A stretch of DNA of 64,000 nt from Silvimonas terrae (lineage in GTDB: Bacteria > Pseudomonadota > Gammaproteobacteria > Burkholderiales > Chitinibacteraceae): positions 90,194-154,193 of the forward strand of contig NZ_JACHHN010000007.1 in assembly GCF_014202765.1 (NCBI RefSeq), read 5' to 3'. The notes under the pieces are model-generated. The model was not told the DNA's origin. It ran no database searches and worked only from the letters and a program-made list of their open reading frames with translations. A program made the translations under genes and the position numbers. This document shows positions 35,612-45,157 of this stretch, one piece after another; within the stretch, counting starts at the first letter, position 1, and each line of letters begins with the position of its first letter.

Positions 35612-36208
35612 ATGACCCGTTTCCTGATCATTAATGGCGGCAAGGCGTTTGGCCATTCTGCTGGCGAACTCAACCGCACCCTGGCAGACTTTGCCGCCAG
35701 TACCCTCAAGGACTTCCAGTTTGAAGTTGAAACCACCTTTGTCGATGGCGGTTACGATGTGGAGGCCGAAGTTGAAAAATACCTGCGCGCCGATGTGGTG
35801 ATCTACCAGATGCCCGGCTGGTGGATGGGGGCGCCATGGACACTGAAAAAATACATGGATGAAGTCTTCACCGCCGGACATGGTCGCCTGTATGCCAGCG
35901 ATGGCCGTAGCCGCAGCGATTCCAACCTCAAGTATGGTTCTGGCGGGCTGATCCAGGGCAAGCAGTACATGCTCTCCTTGACCTGGAATGCGCCAATGGA
36001 GGCATTCACCGATCCGGCTCAGTTCTTTGAAGGCGTGGGCGTGGATGGCGTTTACCTGCCCTTTCACAAGGCCAACCAGTTTCTGGGCATGTCACCGTTG
36101 CCGACGTTTATCTGCAATGATGTGATCAAAGCGCCCGCTGTTGCAGCGGATATCGACCGTTACTACGCGCATCTGGCCACGCAGTTTGCCCCGGCCAGAC
36201 ACGCCTGA
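35612..36208 (+). CDS. mdaB: NAD(P)H:quinone oxidoreductase MdaB
   Basis: 198-residue flavodoxin-fold FAD enzyme doing two-electron reduction of quinones, which avoids semiquinone radicals. It keeps the strongly conserved MdaB runs: FLIINGGKAFGHSAGELN, VVIYQMPGWWMGAPWTLKKY, AGHGRLYASDGRSR, MLSLTWNAPMEAFTDP and FHKANQFLGMSPLPTF. It is followed 30 bp later by a YgiN-type gene, the same pair as E. coli mdaB-ygiN. Promoter candidates lie in 35480-35600, opposite the lysozyme-inhibitor gene. No linked LysR gene is seen. Confidence 0.95.
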   Translation: MTRFLIINGGKAFGHSAGELNRTLADFAASTLKDFQFEVETTFVDGGYDVEAEVEKYLRADVVIYQMPGWWMGAPWTLKKYMDEVFTAGHGRLYASDGRSRSDSNLKYGSGGLIQGKQYMLSLTWNAPMEAFTDPAQFFEGVGVDGVYLPFHKANQFLGMSPLPTFICNDVIKAPAVAADIDRYYAHLATQFAPARHA

Positions 36209-36238
36209 ATTTCTGATGATCTCTTTGTGGAGCACCCC

Positions 36239-36547
36239 ATGCTGACCGTTATTGCCATCATCAAGGCCCGCCCGGGCCAGCGCGACAACCTGGTGGCCCA
36301 GTTTGCCCAAATCACCCCTGCCGTGCTGCAAGAAGAAGGCTGCATGGCCTACGCGCCACTGGTCGATGCGGTGACGCAAGCCGCCTTCCAGACAACCTCG
36401 CCCGACACGGTTTTCATGTTGGAGCAATGGGCCAGCGTGGAACACCTGCAAGCGCATATGCACGCGCCGCATATGCTGACCTACCGGGAAGCCACCAAAG
36501 ACATGGTGGAAAGCGCATCCATCCATATCCTGAACCCGGCGCTATAA
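36239..36547 (+). CDS. antibiotic biosynthesis monooxygenase-fold protein (YgiN-like)
   Basis: 102 residues, one ferredoxin-like ABM domain: MLTVIAIIKARPGQRDNLVAQF, LQEEGCMAY, FMLEQWASVEHLQAHMHAPH. In E. coli YgiN is a quinol monooxygenase that works with MdaB in a quinone redox cycle, and the same pairing is present here. TGGAG at 36228-36232 supports ATG 36239 over a GTG at 36227. Confidence 0.88.
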   Translation: MLTVIAIIKARPGQRDNLVAQFAQITPAVLQEEGCMAYAPLVDAVTQAAFQTTSPDTVFMLEQWASVEHLQAHMHAPHMLTYREATKDMVESASIHILNPAL

Positions 36548-36575
36548 CCACGCCGGCCCCCGGCGGCGCAGTGGT

Positions 36576-37244
36576 TTAGTCCTGGCTGAGCAGGCTCAAG
36601 CTGCCATCGGCCGCGACGGCCACGCTCAGACCTTCATAGCCCGGTACTTTGGTATTGGTGGTATCCATGGGGTGGCTGTGCGTGGCCGTAATCACCACCA
36701 CCGTCGCCCCCGCCGCCTCTGCCCCGGCAATCCCGGCCGGCGCATCTTCAAACACCACACAATCTGCCGCATTCACACCCAGCTTGCGCGCGCCCAGCAA
36801 AAAGCAATCGGGCGCAGGCTTGCCGTGTGCGACGTCTTCACCACACACCATCAAGGGCGGCATGGGCAGGCCCGCAGCGGCAATCCGTTTCTCTGCCAGT
36901 TCTCGCGTAGCAGAAGTCACCACCGCCCAACGGTCCCGGGGCAATGCGGCCAGGAACTTTGCCACGCCGGCAATCGGCTCAATGCCTTCCAGATAGTCGA
37001 TCTCGCCTTGCAGGATTTTTGCGGCTTCCACCTCTTCATCAATACCCGGCAACTGCTGCTTTCTGATGGTTTCGATCGCGCGCACGCCATGGATGGTCGG
37101 CAGGAAAGCGGCCACGTCCAGACCATGTTCCAGCGCCCAGTCGCCCCAGACTTTTTCAGCGGCGGCGATTGAACTGAGGATGGTGCCATCCATATCGAAC
37201 AGGAAGGCGGAGAAGGTGCGGGGGAACAGTGCTTGCGTAGACAT
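36576..37244 (-). CDS. HAD-family sugar phosphatase (YfbT/GPP-like)
   Basis: 222-residue HAD subfamily IA phosphatase. Motif I FDMDGTILSS (nucleophile Asp16, acid Asp18), motif II VVTSAT, motif III lysine GKPAPDCFLLGA and motif IV VFEDAPAGIAGAEAAG. The cap domain and the GKPAPDCFL run resemble sugar-phosphatases such as YfbT/YniC and yeast Gpp/Dog. The exact substrate is not predictable. Single gene, cytoplasmic. Confidence 0.9.
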   Translation of the reverse strand: MSTQALFPRTFSAFLFDMDGTILSSIAAAEKVWGDWALEHGLDVAAFLPTIHGVRAIETIRKQQLPGIDEEVEAAKILQGEIDYLEGIEPIAGVAKFLAALPRDRWAVVTSATRELAEKRIAAAGLPMPPLMVCGEDVAHGKPAPDCFLLGARKLGVNAADCVVFEDAPAGIAGAEAAGATVVVITATHSHPMDTTNTKVPGYEGLSVAVAADGSLSLLSQD

Positions 37245-37378
37245 GAGGGCTCGTCAGGGAAGTGGCACAAGGACGGCGCGCGGGGTCTGGGTTTGTTGCG
37301 CTGCCGCAGGGGAGATTATGGCATAGGGAGGGGTGAGGTGTTTCGGGGTAGTTGCGTGCAAGTTTCGTTTGCGTGGGG

Positions 37379-37466
37379 TGTTAGCACCCTCAGGCACTAA
37401 CACCCCCACAACAATATTAACCAGGCCCGCCACCCCGGACTCCCGCCTCCGGCTCCATCCGGGCTA
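37379..37466. repeat. dispersed repeat copy
   Basis: Decayed relative of the 98-bp unit at 1-98 (tgttagcaccctcaggcact, aacaatattaaccaggc, ccatccgggctacga). It lies between two minus-strand genes. Confidence 0.7.
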
Positions 37467-37500
37467 CGAGTAGAACCTGCTTCCATCAAAACCGGCACAC

Positions 37501-38655
37501 CTACCGCCATGCACTCCCCACCTGGATATACCATGCATTCTGATCCCGGCTATGCGCCACATCGATCCCCATCCCCAAGCCCAGCTTGCGCGCTATCAGG
37601 TAGCGGAACCCCACCCCTACGCCGACCGGCGTTTCTGCCTCATCCCAACTGTGCCAGCGCCCCCAGGCCCGCCCGCCGCCGACAAAGCCCAGCGCGGCCC
37701 AGCGCTCGGTGACGTTCCAGCGCAGTTCAGTTTCCAGTGCGATGGTGTTCTTGTCCTGAAACCGTCCTTTTTGCACGCCGCGCTGGTCCACATAGGGCTG
37801 GGCATAAAACGGTACGTCCCCGCTGGTGGCCTGGAGCTGGCCGCGCAGGCCCAGTACCCAGGTTTTATCGAACGGAATCCACCTGTAGATGCGGGCGTCG
37901 TAGGTATCAAAATCGGCTGAACTGCCGTAGGCGCTACGGGCGTACTGGGCTTCCACTTCAGAATAGGTGCCGGAGTTGGGCCAGAAGATATTGTCGCGGG
38001 TGTCGTAATCCACCACTGCGCCAAGCTTGCTGATAGTGAGGTCTTTCTGGAATCCTCCCAGTTCGGTCGCCACCTGTCCGGTGAACTGGGTGTTGGCATC
38101 CAGCCAGGTGTAGCGCGGGCCGACGAACCAGGGGCTGTCAGCAATCTTGAACAGCACCTGCTGCATCAGGAATGTCCCCTCCAGTTTGTAGGAACGGGCG
38201 ACATCAAGCGCTCCGAAATAATCGGTTTTCAGGTCAAACCGGGCCAGCGCGCCCAGATAGCGGATACGGTCACCATCCCAGGTATGAAAATGAAACAGGC
38301 CGGCGCCCCAGGTGCCGTTTTCCGTACCAACGCCCCCCACCCCGGTGATGTTGGGTGGGGCCATGACCCCGTTTTTTTTGCCTTCCTCGCTGGCCTCTGC
38401 CATGGATTTATCAAAAAACAGCAGCGCGCCACCGCCACCGTAGCCGATCGCTGGCTCGGTAATGATGGTTGGCACCGGCAAGAAGCCTTTCTGATTCAGC
38501 AGATAGTCACTCACATCCAGCGCGCCATCTTCCGGATCGCGCATACTGCTCCAGTCCAGGGCGCAGGCGTTGGCAGAAGCAAGCAGCAGCGCTGTCGCCA
38601 GCCATGACGCCCTGGGCGATAAGCCTGACAAGCAAAAAGTACCGTGTGACTGCAC
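37501..38655 (-). CDS. Omp85/BamA-TamA-like outer-membrane beta-barrel protein
   Basis: 384 residues. A signal peptide precedes ALDWSSMRDPEDG. The N-terminal part FLPVPTIITEPAIGYGGGGALLFF and the C-terminal barrel (VVDYDTRDNIFWPNSGTYSE, VGVGVGFRYLIARKLGLGMG, ending IQVGSAWR) fit the bacterial surface antigen/D15 family. No POTRA repeats are present, so it is a short barrel-only member, not BamA itself. Function unknown. The start is uncertain: GTG 38655 gives a normal signal peptide, while a TTG at 38697 adds 14 residues without a ribosome-binding site. Confidence 0.82.
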   Translation of the reverse strand: MQSHGTFCLSGLSPRASWLATALLLASANACALDWSSMRDPEDGALDVSDYLLNQKGFLPVPTIITEPAIGYGGGGALLFFDKSMAEASEEGKKNGVMAPPNITGVGGVGTENGTWGAGLFHFHTWDGDRIRYLGALARFDLKTDYFGALDVARSYKLEGTFLMQQVLFKIADSPWFVGPRYTWLDANTQFTGQVATELGGFQKDLTISKLGAVVDYDTRDNIFWPNSGTYSEVEAQYARSAYGSSADFDTYDARIYRWIPFDKTWVLGLRGQLQATSGDVPFYAQPYVDQRGVQKGRFQDKNTIALETELRWNVTERWAALGFVGGGRAWGRWHSWDEAETPVGVGVGFRYLIARKLGLGMGIDVAHSRDQNAWYIQVGSAWR

Positions 38656-38819
38656 GATGTAGATACCCCATCTGGTCTGGCGGTTTTTTGGGCGCAATGG
38701 TTACAGCATAGGCAAATCACGGGCAGTCGACCTACAGCGCTTTCAGCATGTGCCGGGTCGTGAAAAAGCCGGTCCCGGGCTAGATTGCAAATATCGCGTT
38801 ACCCTGCACGGGGCAAACC

Positions 38820-39035
38820 ATGAATCCATCCCTGAAAACCGTTTCGGTGACCGAAGTGGAAAATGCCATCGCCAACGCGCTGAGCGATCTGCTGGATGGG
38901 CACGTGATCGTGGCCGTTCACCATATGCAGTTCAAACCTGAAGGGCTGTTTGATAGCGCCAATCATGCCGATTTCACCGTCTCTGCCAGTTTCAAGCGCT
39001 GGCCAGAGCCCGGTGCACCCGAGATCCCGCTCTAG
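38820..39035 (+). CDS. small hypothetical protein
   Basis: 71 codons with GGGGCAAACC before the ATG. The product (VTEVENAIANALSDLLDGHV, then FKPEGLFDSANHADFTVSAS) has mixed hydrophobic/polar composition compatible with a small folded protein. No family is recognised and no partner is obvious. It is the only supported candidate between the divergent outer-membrane protein and the regulator at 39222. Confidence 0.4.
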   Translation: MNPSLKTVSVTEVENAIANALSDLLDGHVIVAVHHMQFKPEGLFDSANHADFTVSASFKRWPEPGAPEIPL

Positions 39036-39221
39036 GTCTGGGGAGTGCCAAACCGGCAATTTGCCTTGTCAGGCTGCCTTCCGTCGCCCATTTGTCCTGT
39101 TGGGCCCGGCCAGCGCCCGCTATCCGGCAAACGGTCTTGAATTGCTGCAATGCTGCGGGCTAATTTGACAGCTTGCAGACAGCATTCATCAGACCAATCT
39201 GCGCCGCGCCGGAGCACCCTC

Positions 39222-40820
39222 TTGGGCCGTATTCTTATTGCCGATGCCTCGCCATTGTTCCGGCAGGCCATGGTTCAGCTTGTCACACTGGAAGGCCACG
39301 ATATTGTGGCCCAGGTGGGTGATGGCGAATCCCTGTTCAGCGCCGTACGGGCGCAGCATCCAGACCTGGTGGTGATTGAACTGACGCTGCCCGCGCTGGG
39401 TGGCGTCGATGGGCTGCGCTGCATCTGCGCCCTGAGTGCATCCACCCGCATCCTGATGTACACCACGCAACCATCACGCCACTTTGCCCTGCGCTGCGCC
39501 CAGGCCGGCGCCAGTGGTTATGTGAGCAAATTTGCCGGGGCGCGGGCCTTGCGTCTGGGTGTGCGCAATGTACTGCAGGGGCGACGTGCTTTTCCGGCTA
39601 CGCCGCCAGCCGGCGTGGCCGAGGGAGCGGCGCGGCTCGATAGTTTGTCGGGCCTCGATATCGCCATCTTGCAAATGCTGGCAGCCGGGTTCTCTACCGC
39701 CGAAATCTGCGAGCAAATGGCGACGGATCGCCAGAACGTGAACCAGAGCAAGCATCGGCTGCTCAACAAGTTTGGTCTGGAAACCCTGGCCGGATTGATC
39801 GACCTGACCCAGACCCATGGGCTGGATCTGGGCAGCAGCTTGCGCTGCGACGACAGCAGCATGGCGGGTATGGAAAACCTGCATCTGTTGCGGGCGATGA
39901 TTGAATCCTCCCCCAACGGCATGTTTCTGCGAGACAAAGAAGGCCGCCTGGCACTGTGCAACCCGCGTTTTATGGACCTGTATGCCGCCGCGCTGGCCGA
40001 TCCGGATTACGCCCTGCCTGATGAAGCCACCTGGTTCGACCCGGCGCTGCAAGCGCATGTTGCCGCGCATTTTCAGTTATTGATCCAGACTGGCCGCACC
40101 ATTGCACTGGATACGCATGTGCACGTCAATGGCGTATTGCGTTCCTTGCATGTGTGGTGCATGCCGGTACGCGACAGCTCAGGCCAGATTCAGGGTGCCA
40201 TTGGCGGCATGATCGATTTTACCGACCGGGCCAACAGCGTGAAGCGCCTGCGTGACGCCCGTACTTCGCCCGCCGGAAACGAAAGCACCCAAGCGTCTGA
40301 ATTGGCCGCCGAAGCGTCGCAAACCCGTGTGGTCAATCTGGTAGAAGCCAGCTCCCGGCTCTATCGCACGGTGCTGGAACTGGGTGAACTGATCCGCATG
40401 GGCGCCGCGCCCACCACGGTGCCCGAGCAGGCGCTCTCATTACATGCTGTGATTGAACGCTGGCAACGACAGCATCAGCACACGCCTTCCGCCGCCATAC
40501 TGGATCTGCGGCGGGTTGCGGTGGATGAAGTCTGGCTGGATGAAAAACGGCTGGAGCAATTGCTGGATAAACTGGCGCAAGTGGCCGCACACCCGGTGCA
40601 TTTAACCTTGAGCAGCCTGCCGCAACCGGGCAGGTCCGCGCGCGTGACCATTGGGGCCAAAGCCGGGCTGACCACGCACGTGGGCGGCGATATAGCGGTC
40701 ACGCTGGCACTGATCCAGGCGCTGGCGCAGGCGCTGGGGGGCAGTTTGCTGATGGATCGCAACGGCCATCTGGCAGTCAGCCTTGCCGCCAGCGTGGTCC
40801 GCCCGGCGCGGGCAGCCTGA
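39222..40820 (+). CDS. pseudo-receiver/LuxR-HTH/PAS/degenerate-kinase regulator
   Basis: 532 residues from a TTG with GGAG seven bases upstream (ATG 39150 is an alternative without one). Order: receiver (1-115), LuxR-type HTH (about 130-195, LSGLDIAILQMLAAGFSTAE, NVNQSKHRLLNKFG), PAS (about 220-345), then a degenerate histidine-kinase core. The receiver's phospho-acceptor Asp is Glu53 (VVIELTLPAL), its acidic pair is Asp8-Ala9, and Lys103 remains. The kinase part shows no H-box and only remnants of N and G2 boxes (DEKRLEQLLDKLAQVA, LIQALAQALGGSL). I infer a phosphorylation-independent DNA-binding regulator whose input is the PAS domain. Confidence 0.8.
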   Translation: MGRILIADASPLFRQAMVQLVTLEGHDIVAQVGDGESLFSAVRAQHPDLVVIELTLPALGGVDGLRCICALSASTRILMYTTQPSRHFALRCAQAGASGYVSKFAGARALRLGVRNVLQGRRAFPATPPAGVAEGAARLDSLSGLDIAILQMLAAGFSTAEICEQMATDRQNVNQSKHRLLNKFGLETLAGLIDLTQTHGLDLGSSLRCDDSSMAGMENLHLLRAMIESSPNGMFLRDKEGRLALCNPRFMDLYAAALADPDYALPDEATWFDPALQAHVAAHFQLLIQTGRTIALDTHVHVNGVLRSLHVWCMPVRDSSGQIQGAIGGMIDFTDRANSVKRLRDARTSPAGNESTQASELAAEASQTRVVNLVEASSRLYRTVLELGELIRMGAAPTTVPEQALSLHAVIERWQRQHQHTPSAAILDLRRVAVDEVWLDEKRLEQLLDKLAQVAAHPVHLTLSSLPQPGRSARVTIGAKAGLTTHVGGDIAVTLALIQALAQALGGSLLMDRNGHLAVSLAASVVRPARAA

Positions 40821-40830
40821 AGCAGGCCAC

Positions 40831-40875
40831 GCCAACAAAAAAGCCGGCGCGTACCGCCCCGGCTTTTTTGTTGGC
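40831..40875. terminator. bidirectional terminator (17-bp perfect stem)
   Basis: GCCAACAAAAAAGCCGG (40831-40847) pairs perfectly with 40859-40875. It lies between the convergent regulator gene and xylH and carries A/T tracts for both directions. Confidence 0.95.
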
Positions 40876-40889
40876 TGTGTCAGCACTGA

Positions 40890-42092
40890 TCAACGACTGC
40901 TACCGCGCGAGACCACATCAATCCAGACCGCCAGCAACAGGATCGTGCCTTTGACGATCATCTGCCAGAACGAATCCACATCCAGCATGGACATCCCGTT
41001 ATCCAGGCTGGCCATGACCAGCGCGCCGATCAACGCACCGTGTACGGTCCCTACCCCGCCGCGCATGGACGTGCCGCCAATAAAACACGCCGCAATGGCA
41101 TCCAGTTCACCCATCGAGCCGGCCGAAGGCGAGCCCGCCGCCAGCCGCGCGGTATTGACCACGCCGGCAAAGGCGCACATCAACCCCATCAGCGCAAAGA
41201 TGGCCAGTTTGACGCCGCGCACGTTCACGCCGGATAAACGCGTGGCCTCCATATTGCTGCCCACCGCATAGATACGACGACCAAACACGGTTTGCGTGGC
41301 CATATAGGTAAACAGCGCCAGCAGCACCATCAACAACAGCACGGGGATGGGAATACCGTCATAGGCGTTGAGCACGCGCACAAAACCCAGAATCACCAGC
41401 CCCGCCACCACCACGCGGGTGATATCCCGCCACAACGGTGCCACGGGCAGACCATAGCGGACATTGGAAAGACGGCTGCGCCAGGTCACCACGCCCGCAA
41501 TCGCAAAGATGATCACGCCCATCAGATCGCCCAGCAGCGTGGGCAGATACCCCTGGCCCAGGTACACCAGTTGGTCCGACACTGGCGCAATGGTAGACCC
41601 GCCGGTCACGCCCAGCAGCACGCCACGAAACGCCAGCATGCCCGCCAAACCCACAATAAACGAGGGCACGCGCAAATAAGCTGCCCAGTATCCGTTGAAC
41701 AGCCCGACCAGCAAACCCAGGCCACACACAATGGCCAGGTTGGCCGCCAGCGGCATGTGGTAATGCACATCGAGCACCGCCGCCACACCGCCCAGCAAGC
41801 CCAGTAGCGAGCCAACCGAGAGGTCAATCTCGCCAGAGATAATGACAAACACCATGGCGCTGGCCAGCATGCCGGTGATGGACATCTGCCGCAGCAGGTT
41901 GGAGATATTGCGCGGCGTCAGATAGCCGCCTTCGGTTTTCCAGGCAAAAAATGCCCAGATCAACGCAATGGCGATCAGCAAGGCCAGAATCTTGTTCTGG
42001 CTGAACAACTGCTTCACGCCGGGAAACCCATGCGCGGGTTTGTCCTGACCCGGCAGACTGGTAGTTGCGGCGACTGCGCCGGTCTTGATCAT
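40890..42092 (-). CDS. xylH: D-xylose ABC transporter permease
   Basis: Inner-membrane permease (400 residues) of the xylose importer, BPD_transp_2 family with about ten helices. Marks: NISNLLRQMSITGMLASAMV, IISGEIDLSVGSLLGLLGG, FGRRIYAVGSNMEATRLSGV and FIGGTSMRGGVGTVHGALIG, all standard for XylH/RbsC. GAGGAG lies before the ATG. Last gene of xylB-F-G-H, 148 bp after xylG. Confidence 0.95.
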   Translation of the reverse strand: MIKTGAVAATTSLPGQDKPAHGFPGVKQLFSQNKILALLIAIALIWAFFAWKTEGGYLTPRNISNLLRQMSITGMLASAMVFVIISGEIDLSVGSLLGLLGGVAAVLDVHYHMPLAANLAIVCGLGLLVGLFNGYWAAYLRVPSFIVGLAGMLAFRGVLLGVTGGSTIAPVSDQLVYLGQGYLPTLLGDLMGVIIFAIAGVVTWRSRLSNVRYGLPVAPLWRDITRVVVAGLVILGFVRVLNAYDGIPIPVLLLMVLLALFTYMATQTVFGRRIYAVGSNMEATRLSGVNVRGVKLAIFALMGLMCAFAGVVNTARLAAGSPSAGSMGELDAIAACFIGGTSMRGGVGTVHGALIGALVMASLDNGMSMLDVDSFWQMIVKGTILLLAVWIDVVSRGSSR

Positions 42093-42240
42093 CTTGAACT
42101 CCTCGTTCTTTCTTTATCTTTCATGAAGCGCTGATGCGCGCAGGGTCAGCCATGCGAAACGCAGCGAAAAGCGGTGTTGACCGGCGGTCAATGCGCATTT
42201 TGAGCTTCGTTTCAACGCCCCGAGTGCAGTAGAGCGTGCC

Positions 42241-43788
42241 TTATGCCGCCTCAGGCAACACCTGATCCAGCGGCTTGAGCGCGGCAGCCAGAACCTGTTC
42301 TTGTGTCAGGCCTTCGTTATTGAACTCGCCGCGCAACTCGCCTTCGCCCATCACCAGCACCCGGTCACTCACGCCCAGCACTTCGGCCAGTTCGCTGGAC
42401 ACCATGATGATGCTGATACCCTGGCGGGCAAGGTCAAACATGAGCTTGTAGATTTCATACTTGGCGCCCACATCCACGCCGCGGGTAGGTTCATCCAGGA
42501 TCAGGATGTCCGGCTTGGGTTGCAGCATCTTGGCCAGCACCACTTTTTGCTGATTGCCGCCCGACAAACCGGTGATCTGCAAATGCGGGCTGGCGGTTTT
42601 GATGCGCAGCCGGCCAATCTCATGCATGACGTTTTTCAGCTCGGCGCTTTTATCAATGCGCCCCAGATGCGTGTACTGGCCCAGTACCGGTAAGGAGATA
42701 TTCCAGCCCACGCTAAACTCCGGCACGATGCCGTGGTGTTTGCGGTCTTCCGGCACCATGCAGATGCCATGCCGAATAGCCTTTTGCGGCGTGGATACAT
42801 CCACCACCTTGCCATTGATGCTGACCGTGCCTGCGGACTTGCCACGCCACGCCCCGAACAGTGCACTCACCAATTCCGTACGGCCCGCGCCGACCAGACC
42901 GGCAATCCCCAGAATCTCGCCCTTCCTGAGGCTGAACGACACATTCTTGACCTTGCGCCGTTGCGGGTTGCTCACGTCGTAGCAGGTGATGTTCTGGGCC
43001 TCCAGCACCACCTCTCCGATCGGATGCGGCTCACGCGGGTAGAGGTTGGCAATATCGCGCCCCACCATCATGGAGATAATCCGGTCTACCGACATGCTGC
43101 TCATCGGCTGTGTGCCAATGTGCGTACCGTCACGGATCACGGTAATGGTGTCGCCAATCTCCGCCACTTCATCAAGCTTGTGAGAGATATACACACAGGC
43201 CACGCCACGTGCTTTCAGGCCTTTGATGATGTTCAGCAGCACGCGGATTTCTGCGGTGGTGAGCGAGGATGAGGGCTCATCCAGAATCAGCAGTTTGGCC
43301 TTTTTGTTGAGCGCCTTGGCGATCTCAACCAATTGTTGTTGTCCGCCGCCGTAAACCGATACCGGCAGCGCCACATTGACATCCGGCATTTCCAGTTCAT
43401 TCATCAGCGCCTGGGCGCGCTGGTGCATGGCGGCGTAATTGAGGCGGCCGCCCGGCAAGGTGATTTCATTACCCAGGAAAATGTTCTCGGTCACCGAGAG
43501 CTCAGGCACCAGCATCAGTTCCTGGTGGATGATGACAATGCCCGCATCTTCGGTTTCGCGAATGGTGTGTGCAGCCAGGGGCTGACCTTGCCAGAGAATC
43601 TCGCCCTCCCACGTGCCGTGCGGATACACGGCGGAGAGCACTTTCATCAGTGTGGATTTGCCGGCCCCGTTCTCGCCACACAAGCCCACACATTCGCCGG
43701 CCCGCACCCGCAAATCAATCCCGTCGAGCGCTTTCACGCCAGCGAAGGATTTACGGATATTGCGCATTTCCAGCAAGTATTCAGACAT
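42241..43788 (-). CDS. xylG: D-xylose ABC transporter ATPase
   Basis: Double-domain sugar ABC ATPase (515 residues) powering XylFH. First half: Walker [13 protein letters not shown], signature [16 protein letters not shown], Walker [11 protein letters not shown]. Second half: [55 protein letters not shown] 43788 ([11 protein letters not shown]) is the family-like start; seven upstream codons are not. Divergence of the second Walker A is usual in this subfamily. Confidence 0.96.
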   Translation of the reverse strand: MSEYLLEMRNIRKSFAGVKALDGIDLRVRAGECVGLCGENGAGKSTLMKVLSAVYPHGTWEGEILWQGQPLAAHTIRETEDAGIVIIHQELMLVPELSVTENIFLGNEITLPGGRLNYAAMHQRAQALMNELEMPDVNVALPVSVYGGGQQQLVEIAKALNKKAKLLILDEPSSSLTTAEIRVLLNIIKGLKARGVACVYISHKLDEVAEIGDTITVIRDGTHIGTQPMSSMSVDRIISMMVGRDIANLYPREPHPIGEVVLEAQNITCYDVSNPQRRKVKNVSFSLRKGEILGIAGLVGAGRTELVSALFGAWRGKSAGTVSINGKVVDVSTPQKAIRHGICMVPEDRKHHGIVPEFSVGWNISLPVLGQYTHLGRIDKSAELKNVMHEIGRLRIKTASPHLQITGLSGGNQQKVVLAKMLQPKPDILILDEPTRGVDVGAKYEIYKLMFDLARQGISIIMVSSELAEVLGVSDRVLVMGEGELRGEFNNEGLTQEQVLAAALKPLDQVLPEAA

Positions 43789-43924
43789 ACCCGTTTCCCG
43801 ATCACTCAAACCTGTTCAACAAGCAGGGCAAACCAGGAAGACTGCCGCCTTCGGGTTTGCCCTGGCCGATCAGACCCACCACACGCTCCCCGGCAAGACA
43901 GACCGGCAAAGCGTCCAGCGGGTG

Positions 43925-44011
43925 GGCAAGGGCCCAGTGGCAAGGCATGTTCGCGCAGACAGTACACATTCGTACCGCAAGCGGACATCACGCAGCCAAT
44001 GGGCCCTTGCC
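43925..44011 (-). promoter_or_regulatory. long inverted repeat between xylF and xylG
   Basis: GGCAAGGGCCCA (43925-43936) is the exact reverse complement of TGGGCCCTTGCC (44000-44011). In the transcript it lies directly after the xylF stop (44022) and could form a 12-bp stem around a 63-nt loop. Such stems often protect the mRNA of the abundant binding protein. That role is inference. Confidence 0.55.
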
Positions 44012-44021
44012 GGCCCGCGGC

Positions 44022-45041
44022 TTACTGCGCGGCCAACTGAGCTTGAGTGTAGAAGTTGTCCTTCACCAGGATGTCCGCTGCGTTGTCTTTGGTCAGCATG
44101 GTCGGCTTCAGAAGGATGGTGTTGACCTTCTTCTTGCCGTTATCCAGTTGGGTGTCAAACTTCACCGGCTTGTCTTGCACCAGGTTCACGGTCAGTTGTG
44201 CGGCCTCGGTGGCGATCAGCTTGAGCGGCTTGTACACGGTCATGGCTTGCGTACCGCCAATCACGCGCTTCACGGCGGCCAGATCAGCATCCTGCCCCGA
44301 TACCGGCACCTTGCCAGCCAGCTTTTGTGCAGCCAGGGCCTGAATCGCACCACCGGCAGTACCGTCGTTGGAGGCCACAATGGCGTCAATCTTGTTCTGA
44401 TTGGCGGTCAGTGCGTCTTCAACAATGTTCAGGGCCTTTTGCGGGCTCCACTCATCCACCCATTGCTGGCCGACAATCTTGATGTCGCCCTTGTCAATGT
44501 ACGGCTTGAGCACCTTCAACTGACCGTCGCGCAACATGCGGGCGTTGTTGTCGGTCGGTGCGCCACCCAACAGATAGAAGTTGCCCTTGTTCTTGAACTT
44601 GAGCACGCCTTCAGCCTGCATCTCACCCACTTTGGTGTTGTCGAAGGTGATGTAAGCGTCGATGTCGGCATCGTTGATCAGGCGGTCATAAGCCACAACC
44701 TTGATCCCCGCCTTCTTGGCTTCAGCGATGGTGTTGGTCAGTACCTTGCCATTGAACGGCACAATCACGATGGCATCTACACCACGCGAAATCAGGTTTT
44801 CAATTTGCGAAATCTGGCGTTGCTCGCTGGCATCGGCCGATTGCACAAAGACCTTGGCGCCCATCTTTTCTGCAGCGGCCACGAAGAAATCGCGGTCACG
44901 CGCCCAACGTTCCACGCGCAAATCGTCAATCGAGAAACCGATAACGGGCTTGTCCTTGCTGGCCTGAGCGGCCGGTGCGGCAAACAGCAGCACCGAGGTC
45001 AGCGTGCTGGCAAGCAGGGTCGTAATCAATCTGGCTTTCAT
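44022..45041 (-). CDS. xylF: D-xylose-binding periplasmic protein
   Basis: 339-residue solute-binding protein delivering xylose to XylGH. Signal peptide to about residue 27 (AAPAAQASKDKPVIGFS). The binding fold has SIDDLRVERWARDRDFF, YDRLINDADIDAYITFDN and VSGQDADLAAVKRVIGGTQ, all XylF-like. ATG 45041 has GAGGAG upstream. It is followed by a 232-bp spacer with an inverted repeat before xylG. Confidence 0.96.
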   Translation of the reverse strand: MKARLITTLLASTLTSVLLFAAPAAQASKDKPVIGFSIDDLRVERWARDRDFFVAAAEKMGAKVFVQSADASEQRQISQIENLISRGVDAIVIVPFNGKVLTNTIAEAKKAGIKVVAYDRLINDADIDAYITFDNTKVGEMQAEGVLKFKNKGNFYLLGGAPTDNNARMLRDGQLKVLKPYIDKGDIKIVGQQWVDEWSPQKALNIVEDALTANQNKIDAIVASNDGTAGGAIQALAAQKLAGKVPVSGQDADLAAVKRVIGGTQAMTVYKPLKLIATEAAQLTVNLVQDKPVKFDTQLDNGKKKVNTILLKPTMLTKDNAADILVKDNFYTQAQLAAQ

Positions 45042-45157
45042 GGTGACTCCTCGTTTCATTTAGTTGTGGGCAAAACATTTCCTGATATGACGCTGCGGGT
45101 GCAGACGCCGTGGTGCTGCAGTACTTCCTCCTGCCGCTCTGGCCTGGTCCGCCAGGT

